Assembly (NCBI GenBank): GCA_964493785.1
Contig: CAZBPM010000003.1
Coordinates: 176,138-240,137 of the forward strand
Source: Hyphomicrobium_A sp964493785
GTDB lineage: Bacteria; Pseudomonadota; Alphaproteobacteria; Rhizobiales; Hyphomicrobiaceae
Direction of reading: 5' to 3'
Length of the DNA: 64,000 nucleotides
Shown here: positions 24,502 through 34,536 of the stretch, in pieces
Layout: every line of letters starts with the position of its first letter
Numbering within the stretch: position 1 is the stretch's first letter
The notes under the pieces: generated by a model
What the model was told of the DNA's origin: nothing
The model's database searches: none
What the model saw: the letters and a program-made list of their open reading frames with translations, nothing else
Position numbers and translations under genes: made by a program

Positions 24502-24518
24502 CTTCGGCGCGGCGATTT

Positions 24519-25040
24519 TCAGCGCGCGTGCAGTGCTTCGCCGGCGGCACGAAAGCCGAGAAACGCGACGAGCAGCGATGCAATGACGTTCCAGCCCGCA
24601 AACGAAAGACCGAACATCCGCCAAGCCGCCTGGTCGCAGCGCACGACGTTGGTCGTCTTCAGTGCGTCGAGCAGATTGCCGGCATTGGTCGTGAGCTGCT
24701 GCGAGCCGCTGCATGCGGCAGGGCCTGCCCAGAAATGCCATTCGACACCGGCGTGGTAGACGCCCAGGGCGGCGTTGCCGAGGAAAACCAAGGCGACGAG
24801 CACGAACAGGGTGGTGGCCGCGCGCTTCTGTCCTGCCGTCAGCAATACGAGCGCCAGGAAGATCAGCGGCACGCCGGCGTAATAGGCATAGCGCTGTTCG
24901 AGACAGAGTTCGCAGGGCTGAACGCCGCCGAGGTGCTGGAAGCCGAGCGCCGTCAGGATCGAAGCGACCGCGATCAGCAGGGCAAAGGCGCCCGTGCGAT
25001 AGGCGGAGTGGCCGGTCGGATCATGTGCAGCGAACGCCAT
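24519..25040 (-). CDS. dsbB: Disulfide bond formation protein DsbB
   Basis: A 173-residue inner-membrane protein with four hydrophobic helices that reoxidises DsbA and passes electrons to quinone. The first redox pair is PCELCLEQR (Cys43, Cys46); the second pair, in the long second periplasmic loop, is Cys110 (GPAACSGS) and Cys135 (NVVRCDQ). The helix EQRYAYYAG after the first pair is the usual quinone-side motif. ATG 25040 has AAGGTG about six bases upstream. It is read in the same direction as the YqaA-like gene, 21 bases away. Confidence 0.93.
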   Translation of the reverse strand: MAFAAHDPTGHSAYRTGAFALLIAVASILTALGFQHLGGVQPCELCLEQRYAYYAGVPLIFLALVLLTAGQKRAATTLFVLVALVFLGNAALGVYHAGVEWHFWAGPAACSGSQQLTTNAGNLLDALKTTNVVRCDQAAWRMFGLSFAGWNVIASLLVAFLGFRAAGEALHAR

Positions 25041-25061
25041 CAACGCACCTTAGAAAGCTAC

Positions 25062-25640
25062 CTAGAATAGGTATTTAACAGCGACGAATCCGCTGACCAA
25101 GACCACCACGAAAACGGTGGTGACGAGCGTCAAGCGCTTCTCGATGAATTTCTGAATTGGCTCGCCGAAGAAATAAAGGAGGCCAGCGACGAGAAAGAAA
25201 CGCATAGCACGGGCGACAATGCTGGCACCAATAAAGGCGACAAGATCCATCTTGGCGACGCCCGCGGCGATGGTCACCACCTTGAAAGGTATTGGGGTCG
25301 CGCCTTTGATGATGATCGCCGGAATGCCGTACTCGTGCACGAACTGGATGAACGTATCGAGCGCGTGCTCCTTGCCGTAAAACTTCAGGATCGGCAGGCC
25401 GACCGCTTCATAGGCGTAGTAGCCGATGGCATAGCCGAGCAACCCGCCAAGCACCGAAGTGACCGTTGCGATGGTTGCGTACCACCAGGCCTTCTGGCGG
25501 TTGCTCAGCACCATCGGGATGAGCATCACGTCGGGCGGAATAGGGAAGAACGAGCTTTCGATGAACGAGACAGTTCCCAGGGCGTAGGGTGCGCGCCTGC
25601 TCGAGGCGGTGCGCATCATCCAGTCGTAGAGCTTGCGCAT
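25062..25640 (-). CDS. YqaA-like VTT/DedA-family membrane protein
   Basis: A 192-residue membrane protein with the SNARE-associated (VTT/DedA) core: FIESSFFPIPPDVMLIPMVL, then GYAIGYYAYEAVG and IIIKGATPIPFKVVTIAAGVA, the two re-entrant-loop motifs. DedA-type proteins are implicated in lipid-carrier recycling and membrane homeostasis; the YqaA branch is less studied. The ATG follows directly from the hemW end (9 bases), so it probably belongs to the leftward rph...hemW-yqaA-dsbB transcript. Confidence 0.9.
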   Translation of the reverse strand: MRKLYDWMMRTASSRRAPYALGTVSFIESSFFPIPPDVMLIPMVLSNRQKAWWYATIATVTSVLGGLLGYAIGYYAYEAVGLPILKFYGKEHALDTFIQFVHEYGIPAIIIKGATPIPFKVVTIAAGVAKMDLVAFIGASIVARAMRFFLVAGLLYFFGEPIQKFIEKRLTLVTTVFVVVLVSGFVAVKYLF

Positions 25641-25649
25641 CTGATCTTT

Positions 25650-26879
25650 CTACTCTGCGGCAGGCGGTAGATCGGCGGCGGGGCGAGTTGCGGGGGACGT
25701 TGGGCTTACATTCGGTAGGCTCAGGGCGACACGTAGCACGATCTCGTTCAGAATGAAGCGGCCGGCGCCACTCGCGCGGATGCGCCGCGTCCCGGGTATA
25801 GTTTCAATGAGTCCCTGCTGTGTCAGCTTCGCCAGTGCGGACGGCGCCGGCGGGCCACCGGCAAAACGGGCCAGGCGGTCGAGGTCGACGCCCTCGGAAA
25901 GCCGCAGCCCCATCAGCAGCATCTCGTCGGTTTCCTCGGCACGTGCGAGCGGCGCATCCTCAACGAGGCCGTGCCCGGCTGCCTCGACGCGCTCGGCCCA
26001 TCGTTCCGGCGTGCGCTCGGTACTGGTGGCGTGGCGCGCCCCGTCGACGAGAAGGCGCCCGTGAGCGCCGGGGCCGATGCCAGCATATTCGCCGTAGCGC
26101 CAGTAAAGCTGGTTATGACGGCTCTCCTCGCCGGGCCCTGCGTGGTTCGAGATCTCGTAAGCGGGGAGACCTGCGTTTGCGGTCAGCTCCTGTGTCAGGT
26201 CATAGAGGGCGAACGACGTATCCTCGTCCGGCACGACGAGCTTGCCGGCAGCGTGGAGCTTGGCGAAGGGCGTGTCGGGCTCGATGGTGAGCTGGTAGAG
26301 CGACAGATGTTGGCCTGCGATTGCGAGAGCTTCGCGCAGTTCCTCGCGCCATTGAGCGGGCGTTTGTCCAGGACGCGCGTAGATCAGATCGAACGAGATG
26401 CGATCGAATGTTGAGCGCGCGATCTCGATTGCGGCCTTCGCCTCGGCAACCGAGTGAATGCGGCCAAGCGATTTCAGGATGTCGTCGCGCAGCGACTGGA
26501 CGCCGAGGGACACGCGATTGACGCCGGCTGAGCAGTAGCCGCGGAAGCGACCGGCCTCGACGCTGCCCGGATTGGCTTCGAGGGTGATCTCAGCATCCGG
26601 CTCGACGGTCCATAGCTTTGCGATGCGGTCGAGAATCGCGGCAACCGTTTCGGGTTGCATTAGCGATGGCGTGCCTCCGCCGAAGAAGATGCTCGATACG
26701 GAGCGGGGTCCGATGCGGGATGCGGTCTCGTCGAGCTCGCGCAGAAATGCGGCGCGGAAGCGCGGCTCATCGATGCCGCCGAAGCGCACGTGACTGTTGA
26801 AGTCGCAGTAAGGGCACTTCTGAGCGCAGAACGGCCAATGGATGTAGACGCCGAAGCCGACGTCGTCAGCCGGCGTCAT
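25650..26879 (-). CDS. hemW: Heme chaperone / radical-SAM protein HemW
   Basis: A 409-residue radical-SAM protein once annotated as oxygen-independent coproporphyrinogen III oxidase. The cluster motif is CAQKCPYCDF (CxxxCxxC) in YIHWPFCAQKCPYCDFNSH, followed by SIFFGGGTPSLM, LEANPGS, GVNRVSLGVQS and DLIYARPGQT. HemW is thought to insert heme into target proteins; true HemN has a different N-terminus. The ATG at 26879 overlaps the end of rdgB by 14 bases; an alternative ATG at 26933 would overlap further. The rdgB-hemW pair is a usual alphaproteobacterial arrangement. Confidence 0.93.
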   Translation of the reverse strand: MTPADDVGFGVYIHWPFCAQKCPYCDFNSHVRFGGIDEPRFRAAFLRELDETASRIGPRSVSSIFFGGGTPSLMQPETVAAILDRIAKLWTVEPDAEITLEANPGSVEAGRFRGYCSAGVNRVSLGVQSLRDDILKSLGRIHSVAEAKAAIEIARSTFDRISFDLIYARPGQTPAQWREELREALAIAGQHLSLYQLTIEPDTPFAKLHAAGKLVVPDEDTSFALYDLTQELTANAGLPAYEISNHAGPGEESRHNQLYWRYGEYAGIGPGAHGRLLVDGARHATSTERTPERWAERVEAAGHGLVEDAPLARAEETDEMLLMGLRLSEGVDLDRLARFAGGPPAPSALAKLTQQGLIETIPGTRRIRASGAGRFILNEIVLRVALSLPNVSPTSPATRPAADLPPAAE

Positions 26880-27489
26880 CGAGGACGGCGCGCTTGAAGT
26901 GATCAAAGGCTCTGGTGCGGTGAGAGATGGCATACTTACCAGCCGGCTCCATTTCGCCGAAAGTCTCGGCATGTCCGTCGGCGACGAACATCGGATCATA
27001 GCCGAAACCGTTGCCGCCGCGGGGTGGCCAAACGACAGAACCGTAAACCTTGCCCTCGAAGAACTGGACATCGCCGTCTGGCCAGGCAAGGCACAGCACG
27101 GAGATGAAGTTGGCGCGCAGGGGCTCGCCTTTCCAGTCCTGGCGCTTAACCAGCTCCTCATGCACCTTCTGCATGGCGATGGAAAAGTCGCGCTTTGGGC
27201 CGGCCCAATCGGCCGTGTAAACGCCGGGAGCTCCATCCAGGGCGTCGATCTCGATGCCGCTGTCATCGGCGAGGGAGGGCAAACCCGATCCCTTGGCGGC
27301 AAACACCGCCTTCAGCCTGGCGTTGCCTTCGAAAGTGGTTTCCGTCTCGACCGGCTCCTCAAGCCCCAGTTCGCCGGCCGACACCGCGGCCAGGCCATAT
27401 GGCTCGATGAGCTTGCCAATCTCCCAGACCTTGCCGGGATTGTGAGTGGCAACGACGAGCTTGTCGCCGCGCTGCAAGCGCCGCGTCAC
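26866..27489 (-). CDS. rdgB: Non-canonical purine NTP pyrophosphatase (RdgB/HAM1)
   Basis: A 207-residue enzyme hydrolysing dITP, XTP and related nucleotides to monophosphates, which keeps deaminated purines out of DNA. Marks: VVATHNPGKVWEIGKLI, TFEGNARLKAVFAAKGSGLPSLADDSG and GGNGFGYDPMFVADG, then SHRTRAFDHF near the C-terminus. No ATG precedes the core; a GTG at 27489 overlaps the TGA of the VOC gene (GTGA), so translation is coupled to it. Length fits the family. Confidence 0.93.
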   Translation of the reverse strand: MTRRLQRGDKLVVATHNPGKVWEIGKLIEPYGLAAVSAGELGLEEPVETETTFEGNARLKAVFAAKGSGLPSLADDSGIEIDALDGAPGVYTADWAGPKRDFSIAMQKVHEELVKRQDWKGEPLRANFISVLCLAWPDGDVQFFEGKVYGSVVWPPRGGNGFGYDPMFVADGHAETFGEMEPAGKYAISHRTRAFDHFKRAVLDDAG

Positions 27490-27911
27490 GCTAGCCCCCA
27501 GATGCGGGGCTCGGCGAACTCGATGCAGTTGCCGGCGGGATCGCGGAAATAGATCGAGCGGCCGCCGCCGGGCCATTCGAAATCGGCTTCGATCGACACG
27601 CCTTCGCGGCCGAGGCGCTGGCGCCAGGCTGCAATCTCGTCGGCGGTGGCGCCGAAGCATACATGCCCTTCGCCGTCGGCACCGTGAGGGGGCACCGCGA
27701 TCTCGTCATCGGCCGAGGGCTCCCTCGACGTCATGACCGGATTGAAGAACAGCAGCATCTGATCCCCGAGGCGATAGAAGATCTGCCGGCCTTCCGCCTT
27801 CGCGAACGGCTCCATCGCTAGCACGCGGCGATAGAATTCTTCGACGGCGGCTAGATTGCGCGCATAGAGGACTGTTTCGAGTACTCTCGTCGGCGAGGTT
27901 GAGGCTGTCAT
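27486..27911 (-). CDS. VOC-family (glyoxalase/bleomycin-resistance-like) protein
   Basis: A 141-residue single-domain VOC protein: RVLETVLYARNLAAVEEFYRRVL, then QMLLFFNP, and the C-terminal YFRDPAGNCIEFAEPRIWG with a metal-binding glutamate. The substrate is unknown. Its ATG overlaps the stop of the DUF1772 gene by four bases, and its stop overlaps the rdgB start by four bases, so it is translationally embedded in the chain. In most relatives I know of, rph and rdgB are adjacent, so this gene and DUF1772 look like an insertion. Confidence 0.82.
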   Translation of the reverse strand: MTASTSPTRVLETVLYARNLAAVEEFYRRVLAMEPFAKAEGRQIFYRLGDQMLLFFNPVMTSREPSADDEIAVPPHGADGEGHVCFGATADEIAAWRQRLGREGVSIEADFEWPGGGRSIYFRDPAGNCIEFAEPRIWGLA

Positions 27912-28336
27912 ATCGCGGCCCAGATGAATAGCGCGGTGGCGGTGGCGCCGAGAGTGGTGCGGACGGCATGCAGCCAACCCCAGCGCTCAATGAGAGCGCG
28001 CGATGCGGGGCCGGCAGCTTCAAGCGGCGTTGCCATCAGAATCCTGTTGGTCGGCATGATGTAGACAAGCGTGAACGGCCAGTTGGCGAGCAGAACGAAG
28101 CCGCCCAGAAGCCAGGCGAGTTCGCCGGAGATGAGCCATTCCAGAAGGCCGAACACAAATCCAACGATGGCGAGCGTCGCCTGCATGGCGAAGCCAGCCT
28201 TGTAGCTGGGTTTCCATTCTGCGAGCAACGCATGGTCGTCAAGCTCCAGGCGCGCCGGCTGCTCTGCGAAGTTGATGTAGAAGGCCGCTCCGGTGAAGAG
28301 CGCCGCCACGACGAGCGCGAGAGTGCCAGCAAGCAT
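27908..28336 (-). CDS. DUF1772-like membrane protein
   Basis: A 142-residue protein with four predicted transmembrane segments, starting MLAGTLALVVAALFTGAAFY. The pattern INFAEQPARLELDD, WKPSYKAGFAMQ and NWPFTLVYIMPTNRIL is typical of DUF1772 (anthrone-oxygenase-like) proteins, which carry a conserved Asn-x-Pro and Arg in the membrane. Function in bacteria is unknown. A GGAG lies eight bases before the ATG. It starts 13 bases after rph and overlaps the VOC gene, so it sits inside the leftward operon. Confidence 0.82.
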   Translation of the reverse strand: MLAGTLALVVAALFTGAAFYINFAEQPARLELDDHALLAEWKPSYKAGFAMQATLAIVGFVFGLLEWLISGELAWLLGGFVLLANWPFTLVYIMPTNRILMATPLEAAGPASRALIERWGWLHAVRTTLGATATALFIWAAI

Positions 28337-28349
28337 GGAGTGCTCCGTC

Positions 28350-29063
28350 TCAAGCCACCGTCAGCTTCTGCAGCGAGACGAGCTCGCCGATACCCTTTTT
28401 AGCCAGCGACATGAGCTGATCGAAGTTCTCCTGGCTGAAAGGCACCGTCTCGGCAGTGCCCTGCACCTCGACGATGCCGCCCGTGCCCGTCATCACGAAG
28501 TTGGAATCGGCATCGGCGGAAGAATCTTCGGCATAGTCGAGGTCGAGCACGGGAGTGCCCTTGTAGATGCCACAGCTCACGGCGGCGACCTGATCGCGAA
28601 GGACGCCGTCCTGGACCATGTCGCGCAGCTTCATCCACTGGATGCAGTCGTGCAGGGCGACCCAGGCGCCAGTGATGGCGGCCGTACGCGTCCCGCCATC
28701 AGCCTGGAGGACGTCGCAGTCGACGCTGATCTGGCGCTCGCCGAGCTTGGGGAGATCGACGATGGCGCGGAGGGAGCGGCCGATCAAGCGTTGTATCTCC
28801 TGCGTGCGGCCCGACGGGTGCCCCACGGTCACCTCGCGGCGCGTCCGCTCATTGGTTGCGCGCGGAAGCATGCCATACTCGGCTGTGACCCATCCGCGGC
28901 CCTGCCCCTTGAGCCAGGGTGGGACGCGCTCCTCCAGGCTCGCCATGCACAGAACATGGGTGTCGCCGAACTTGATCAGACACGAACCCTCCGCGTGCTT
29001 GGATACCGCGCGCTCGATGGAGACGCGGCGTAGCTCGTCCGGTTTACGTTTTGAAGGGCGCAT
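28350..29063 (-). CDS. rph: Ribonuclease PH
   Basis: A 237-residue phosphorolytic 3'-5' exonuclease that trims tRNA 3' ends. Marks: MRPSKRKPDELRRVSIE, SCLIKFGDTHVLCMASLEE, RGWVTAEYGMLPRATNER, IQRLIGRSLRAI, and DCDVLQADGGTRTAAITGA with the catalytic aspartates. It is the first gene of a leftward run rph-DUF1772-VOC-rdgB-hemW-yqaA-dsbB and is divergent from hrcA, a layout widespread in alphaproteobacteria. Confidence 0.97.
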   Translation of the reverse strand: MRPSKRKPDELRRVSIERAVSKHAEGSCLIKFGDTHVLCMASLEERVPPWLKGQGRGWVTAEYGMLPRATNERTRREVTVGHPSGRTQEIQRLIGRSLRAIVDLPKLGERQISVDCDVLQADGGTRTAAITGAWVALHDCIQWMKLRDMVQDGVLRDQVAAVSCGIYKGTPVLDLDYAEDSSADADSNFVMTGTGGIVEVQGTAETVPFSQENFDQLMSLAKKGIGELVSLQKLTVA

Positions 29064-29151
29064 GAGACTGCCGGTTCTGGTTGTTGTGGGAGGAAAAGCC
29101 GGCCGAAACTAAGGGACCGGCAGGCGCGCAGCAACCAAAACCGCCCACCGT

Positions 29152-29181
29152 TTGACGAACCTAGGCCTGCGTCCCTAATCT
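29152..29181 (+). promoter_or_regulatory. Candidate sigma-70 promoter for hrcA
   Basis: TTGACG at 29152-29157 and TAATCT at 29176-29181 with an 18-base spacer, 40 bases before the hrcA start. I find no CIRCE element (TTAGCACTC-N9-GAGTGCTAA) in this gap. Confidence 0.4.
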
Positions 29182-29220
29182 TTGCGACATAGAAGCCACG
29201 AGGTTGATGATACCGATCAC

Positions 29221-30279
29221 ATGACCGAACGCGTCAGCGAACTCTCAAAGCTCAGCGAGCGCTCGCGCGCGATCTTGCGGCAAATCGTCGAGTCATACCT
29301 GGAGACCGGTGAGCCGGTCGGCTCGCGCAACCTGTCGCGCGTACTGCCGATGACCTTGTCACCGGCATCCATCCGAAATGTGATGTCAGACCTGGAACAG
29401 CTCGGCCTTATTGCCGCGCCCCACACCTCGGCAGGGCGGCTACCTACGCAGCTCGGCCTTCGGATGTTCGTCGATGCGTTGCTCGAGGTTGGCGACCTGA
29501 CGACGAAAGAGCGCCGCCAGATCGAGACGCACCTCGCAAGCAAGCGGTCGACCGGCCTCGACGACGTGTTGCGCGAGGTCGGCGAGATGATCTCCGGCCT
29601 TTCGCACTGCGCAGGCGTGGTGCTGGCGGACAAGCAGGTCACACGGCTGAAGCATATCGAATTCGTTCTGCTGGAGCCGGGGAAGGCACTTGTCGTGCTG
29701 GTCGGCGACGATCAGACGATCGAGAACCGAATCATACAGCTGCCGGAGGGCTTGCCACCATCTGCTCTGGCCGAGGCGACCAACTATCTCAACGCGCACA
29801 TCCGCGGCCTCACCATGGGGGAGGCGCGCGCCAACATCGAGCGGCAGCTTCAATCGGCACGGGCAGAGCTCGATTCGCTTACGCAGCGCGTGATCCAGAC
29901 GGGGCTGGCGGAATGGTCTGGCTCACTCGACGACCGCAAGAGCCTGATCGTGCGCGGACAAGCTAACCTGCTGAAGGACGTGAGCGCGGTCGAAGACCTC
30001 GAACGGATACGACTGCTGTTCGACGACCTGGAACGCCAGCGCGACCTCGTGCAGCTGCTCGGGCTATCGGAAAGCGCTGACGGCGTTCGCATTTTCATCG
30101 GATCGGAGAACAAGCTGTTCTCGCTGTCGGGGTCGTCGCTGATCGTCGCGCCGTTCCACGACGAACACCGCAAGGTCGTCGGCGTGCTTGGCGTTATCGG
30201 CCCCACGCGCATCAATTACGCGCGTATAATCCCCATGGTCGACTACACTGCGAAACTTGTAAGCCGGCTGTTGACTTGA
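29221..30279 (+). CDS. hrcA: Heat-inducible transcription repressor HrcA
   Basis: A 352-residue repressor that binds CIRCE elements, in alphaproteobacteria mainly at groESL, and is itself folded by GroEL. The N-terminal winged helix is seen in LSERSRAILRQIVESYLETG, SPASIRNVMSDLEQLGLI and PHTSAGRLPTQLGLRMFVD. The C-terminal core ends GVLGVIGPTRINYARIIPMV. ATG 29221 gives the usual short N-terminus; 13 more codons are open upstream. It faces away from rph and is followed by grpE 65 bases on, the standard order. Confidence 0.96.
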   Translation: MTERVSELSKLSERSRAILRQIVESYLETGEPVGSRNLSRVLPMTLSPASIRNVMSDLEQLGLIAAPHTSAGRLPTQLGLRMFVDALLEVGDLTTKERRQIETHLASKRSTGLDDVLREVGEMISGLSHCAGVVLADKQVTRLKHIEFVLLEPGKALVVLVGDDQTIENRIIQLPEGLPPSALAEATNYLNAHIRGLTMGEARANIERQLQSARAELDSLTQRVIQTGLAEWSGSLDDRKSLIVRGQANLLKDVSAVEDLERIRLLFDDLERQRDLVQLLGLSESADGVRIFIGSENKLFSLSGSSLIVAPFHDEHRKVVGVLGVIGPTRINYARIIPMVDYTAKLVSRLLT

Positions 30280-30305
30280 TTTTTGCTCCTTAAGCCTGAT
30301 ATCGG
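30275..30305 (+). promoter_or_regulatory. Candidate heat-shock (sigma-32/RpoH) promoter for grpE
   Basis: CTTG at 30275-30278, a 17-base spacer, then CTGATATCGG at 30296-30305. This differs at one base from the alphaproteobacterial heat-shock consensus CTTG-N17/18-CYTATNTNNG. The -35 element overlaps the end of hrcA. It would let grpE respond to heat independently of hrcA. Confidence 0.5.
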
Positions 30306-30344
30306 GCACCAATCCTTTAATCCGCCACCCCTCGCGGAGTGATC

Positions 30345-30953
30345 ATGGCTGACGAAGACAACAAGCCCGACCGGGAAGCTTCTCCGGGCGATAACGGCGC
30401 ACCCGCCGGTAACGGCGATGGCGCAGGCACCGTTCAGGTGCTGGAGAGCCGCATCTCCGACCTGACCGACCGGCTGCTCAGGGCCCACGCAGAGATGGAC
30501 AATCTGCGCAAGCGCACGGAGCGCGAGAAGGACGAGACGGCGAAGTACGCCATCACGAAATTCGCTCGCGATATCCTGGCAGTGGGCGATAACCTCCAAC
30601 GCGCAATCGCTGCGGTGCCTGCCGGCGCCGCGGATGCCGATCCGGCGCTCAAGACGCTGCTGGACGGCATGTCGATGACGGAGCGCGAGTTCCTCAACGT
30701 GCTGGATCGAAACGGCGTCAAGCGGATGGATGCGGCCGGCCAGCCGTTCAATCCGCATCAGCATCAGGCGATGGTCGAGGTCGATCAGCCTGATGTTGCA
30801 GCCGGAACCATCGTTCAGGTCTACCAGGATGGGTACGCTCTAGGGGACCGTGTCCTTCGGCCCGCCATGGTCGTCGTGTCAAAGGGTGGTGAGAAACGGT
30901 CTGCCGAGACTAAAGCCGCTTCGGAGCCGAAGGCGTCGGACGACGCCGCCTGA
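30345..30953 (+). CDS. grpE: DnaK nucleotide exchange factor GrpE
   Basis: A 202-residue co-chaperone that releases ADP from DnaK. After a disordered acidic N-terminus (MADEDNKPDREASPGDN) comes the long coiled coil (RISDLTDRLLRAHAEMDNLRKRTERE), then the beta domain with FNPHQHQAMVEVDQPD and GYALGDRVLRPAMVVVSKG, the GrpE signature. ATG 30345 has a GGAG upstream at good distance; a GTG two codons earlier is less likely. DnaK follows about 235 bases downstream with its own promoter. Confidence 0.96.
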   Translation: MADEDNKPDREASPGDNGAPAGNGDGAGTVQVLESRISDLTDRLLRAHAEMDNLRKRTEREKDETAKYAITKFARDILAVGDNLQRAIAAVPAGAADADPALKTLLDGMSMTEREFLNVLDRNGVKRMDAAGQPFNPHQHQAMVEVDQPDVAAGTIVQVYQDGYALGDRVLRPAMVVVSKGGEKRSAETKAASEPKASDDAA

Positions 30954-31033
30954 CGTGGATCAGGCAACCTTCAATCGTGAAGTCTCCTGCGCAAGCCTGG
31001 GGATAATTGACCGCTCAACTGCGTCTCGCGGCC

Positions 31034-31064
31034 GTTGCGCCGCGAAAAAGTCACCTTATATAAG
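31034..31064 (+). promoter_or_regulatory. Candidate heat-shock (sigma-32/RpoH) promoter for dnaK
   Basis: GTTG at 31034-31037, a 17-base spacer, then CTTATATAAG at 31055-31064, a perfect match to the -10 consensus CYTATNTNNG of alphaproteobacterial heat-shock promoters and one mismatch in the -35. It lies 125 bases before the dnaK ATG. Confidence 0.6.
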
Positions 31065-31188
31065 CGGCGTTTACCGTTTGAATGCTCCATAGGGGACCGT
31101 TTTCGGCGTGATCTTCACGCCGCATAAATATCTGGACGCCGGATGATCGGGTCCGGACGGTCTGCCGCAGAAGGATGAGGATAAGCAC

Positions 31189-33117
<1,929 letters not shown>

Positions 33118-33142
33118 GACCAACCGCCCAACTGAAACGATG

Positions 33143-33175
33143 CGAGCCCGGCCCCAGCGGCCGGGCTCGGCGTTT
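33143..33175 (+). terminator. Intrinsic terminator/attenuator after dnaK
   Basis: An 11-bp perfect stem, CGAGCCCGGCC / GGCCGGGCTCG (33143-33153 and 33159-33169), 5-base loop, followed by GCGTTT. The short T-run suggests partial termination ahead of dnaJ. Confidence 0.75.
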
Positions 33176-33387
33176 GAGGATCGCACGAGGTGGGCTCCGT
33201 TTCCCGCATCCCTTGATTTCCAAGGTCGCTCGTCACCTACCCTACAGTCGCAGTGGCTTGCGGCCACACCCCGGGCACTCCAAATACCAAGCTTGTCGGG
33301 CAACCCTTCCCCAGCGCCCAAAACATCGCTATTTCCCAATCAAGGGGCAGTTGTGCCTTGGACCAATTCGAAGGATCCGCGCTAAAC

Positions 33388-34524
33388 ATGTCTAAGCGCG
33401 ACTATTATGAAACGCTCGGGCTCGCACGAGGAGCGAACGAGCAGGACCTCAAGTCGGCCTATCGGCGGCTCGCCAAGGAGTTCCACCCGGACTGCAATCC
33501 CGGGGATGCGCAGGCCGAGATCCGCTTCAAAGAGGTCAGCGAGGCTTACGAGGTCCTCAAGGACCCGCAAAAGCGCGCGGCCTATGATCATTTCGGCCAT
33601 GCCGCGTTCGAACAGGGCGGCGGCGGACGAGGCTTCGGGCCAGATTTCGCCTCGTCGATGTCGGACATCTTCGATGACCTGTTCGGCGAGTTCATGGGCG
33701 GCCGGCGCGGCGGGGGCCGCAGCCGAACCGCGCGCGAGCGCGGGGCCGATCTGCGCTACAATCTCGAGATCACGCTGTCTGAAGCCTATATCGGCAAGAC
33801 CGCCCAGATCCGCGTTCCGACCTCGGTTTCCTGTGAAACGTGCTCGGGCAGCGGCGCCAAGGCCGGCACCAAGCCGACGTCGTGCCCCACGTGCGGCGGC
33901 CATGGCAAGGTGCGCGCGAGCCAGGGCTTCTTCACCATCGAGCGCACCTGCCCCAACTGCCAGGGGCGCGGCGAGACGATCGAAGACCCGTGCGGCACCT
34001 GCCACGGCTCGGGCCGGGTAACCAAGGAACGCACGCTCTCCGTCAACATCCCGCCCGGCGTCGAGGACGGCACGCGCATTCGCCTCGCTGGCGAGGGCGA
34101 AGCCGGGCTGCGTGGCGGACCGGCCGGCGATCTCTACATTTTCCTGTCGATCAAGCCGCACGAGTTCTTCCAGCGTGATGGCGCCGACATCTTCTGCAAG
34201 GTGCCGATCGCGATGACGACGGCGGCTCTCGGCGGGCACATCGAGGTGCCTACCGTCGAGGGCGGGGCAACACGCATCAAGATCCCCGAGGGGTCGGAAA
34301 GCGGCAAACAGTTCCGGCTCAAGGGCAAAGGCATGCCGGTGCTGCGCTCCAAGGTGAACGGCGACATGTACATCCAGGTCGAAGTGGAGACGCCGAAGAG
34401 CCTCACCAAGCGCCAGCGCGAGCTCTTGGAGGAGTTCGAGCAGGAGAGCCATAAGGAGACCAGCCCGGAGAGCCACGGCTTCTTCGCGCGCGTCAAAGAC
34501 TTCTTCGAGGGCAAAAGCTCTTAA
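33388..34524 (+). CDS. dnaJ: Chaperone protein DnaJ (Hsp40)
   Basis: A 378-residue type-I J-protein that stimulates the DnaK ATPase. The J-domain is MSKRDYYETLGLARGANEQ...with HPD in FHPDCNPGD; a Gly/Phe-rich region (GGGGRGFGPDF) follows. The zinc domain has four CxxCxGxG repeats: CETCSGSG, CPTCGGHG, CPNCQGRG and CGTCHGSG. The C-terminal substrate domains follow. The frame is open 45 codons upstream, but the J-domain starts at ATG 33388. It follows dnaK by 270 bases. Confidence 0.98.
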   Translation: MSKRDYYETLGLARGANEQDLKSAYRRLAKEFHPDCNPGDAQAEIRFKEVSEAYEVLKDPQKRAAYDHFGHAAFEQGGGGRGFGPDFASSMSDIFDDLFGEFMGGRRGGGRSRTARERGADLRYNLEITLSEAYIGKTAQIRVPTSVSCETCSGSGAKAGTKPTSCPTCGGHGKVRASQGFFTIERTCPNCQGRGETIEDPCGTCHGSGRVTKERTLSVNIPPGVEDGTRIRLAGEGEAGLRGGPAGDLYIFLSIKPHEFFQRDGADIFCKVPIAMTTAALGGHIEVPTVEGGATRIKIPEGSESGKQFRLKGKGMPVLRSKVNGDMYIQVEVETPKSLTKRQRELLEEFEQESHKETSPESHGFFARVKDFFEGKSS

Positions 34525-34536
34525 GCCGGAGACATC

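Larger units (their letters stand above)
23499..24518. other. Gene-free kilobase between the 71-residue gene and dsbB
   Basis: No credible coding region on either strand: open stretches here have repetitive or low-complexity translations and no ribosome-binding sites. The right two thirds hold a degenerate short repeat (separate entry), and the right end carries a DnaA box. It is the longest gene-free stretch of the window. Confidence 0.7.

Noticed and set aside
29064..29220. CIRCE operator before hrcA
   Set aside because: The consensus inverted repeat TTAGCACTC/GAGTGCTAA is not present here or before grpE, dnaK or dnaJ.
33382..34476. 364-codon leftward frame opposite dnaJ
   Set aside because: dnaJ has complete J, zinc and C-terminal domains; the antisense product is repetitive Leu/Ala/Arg.
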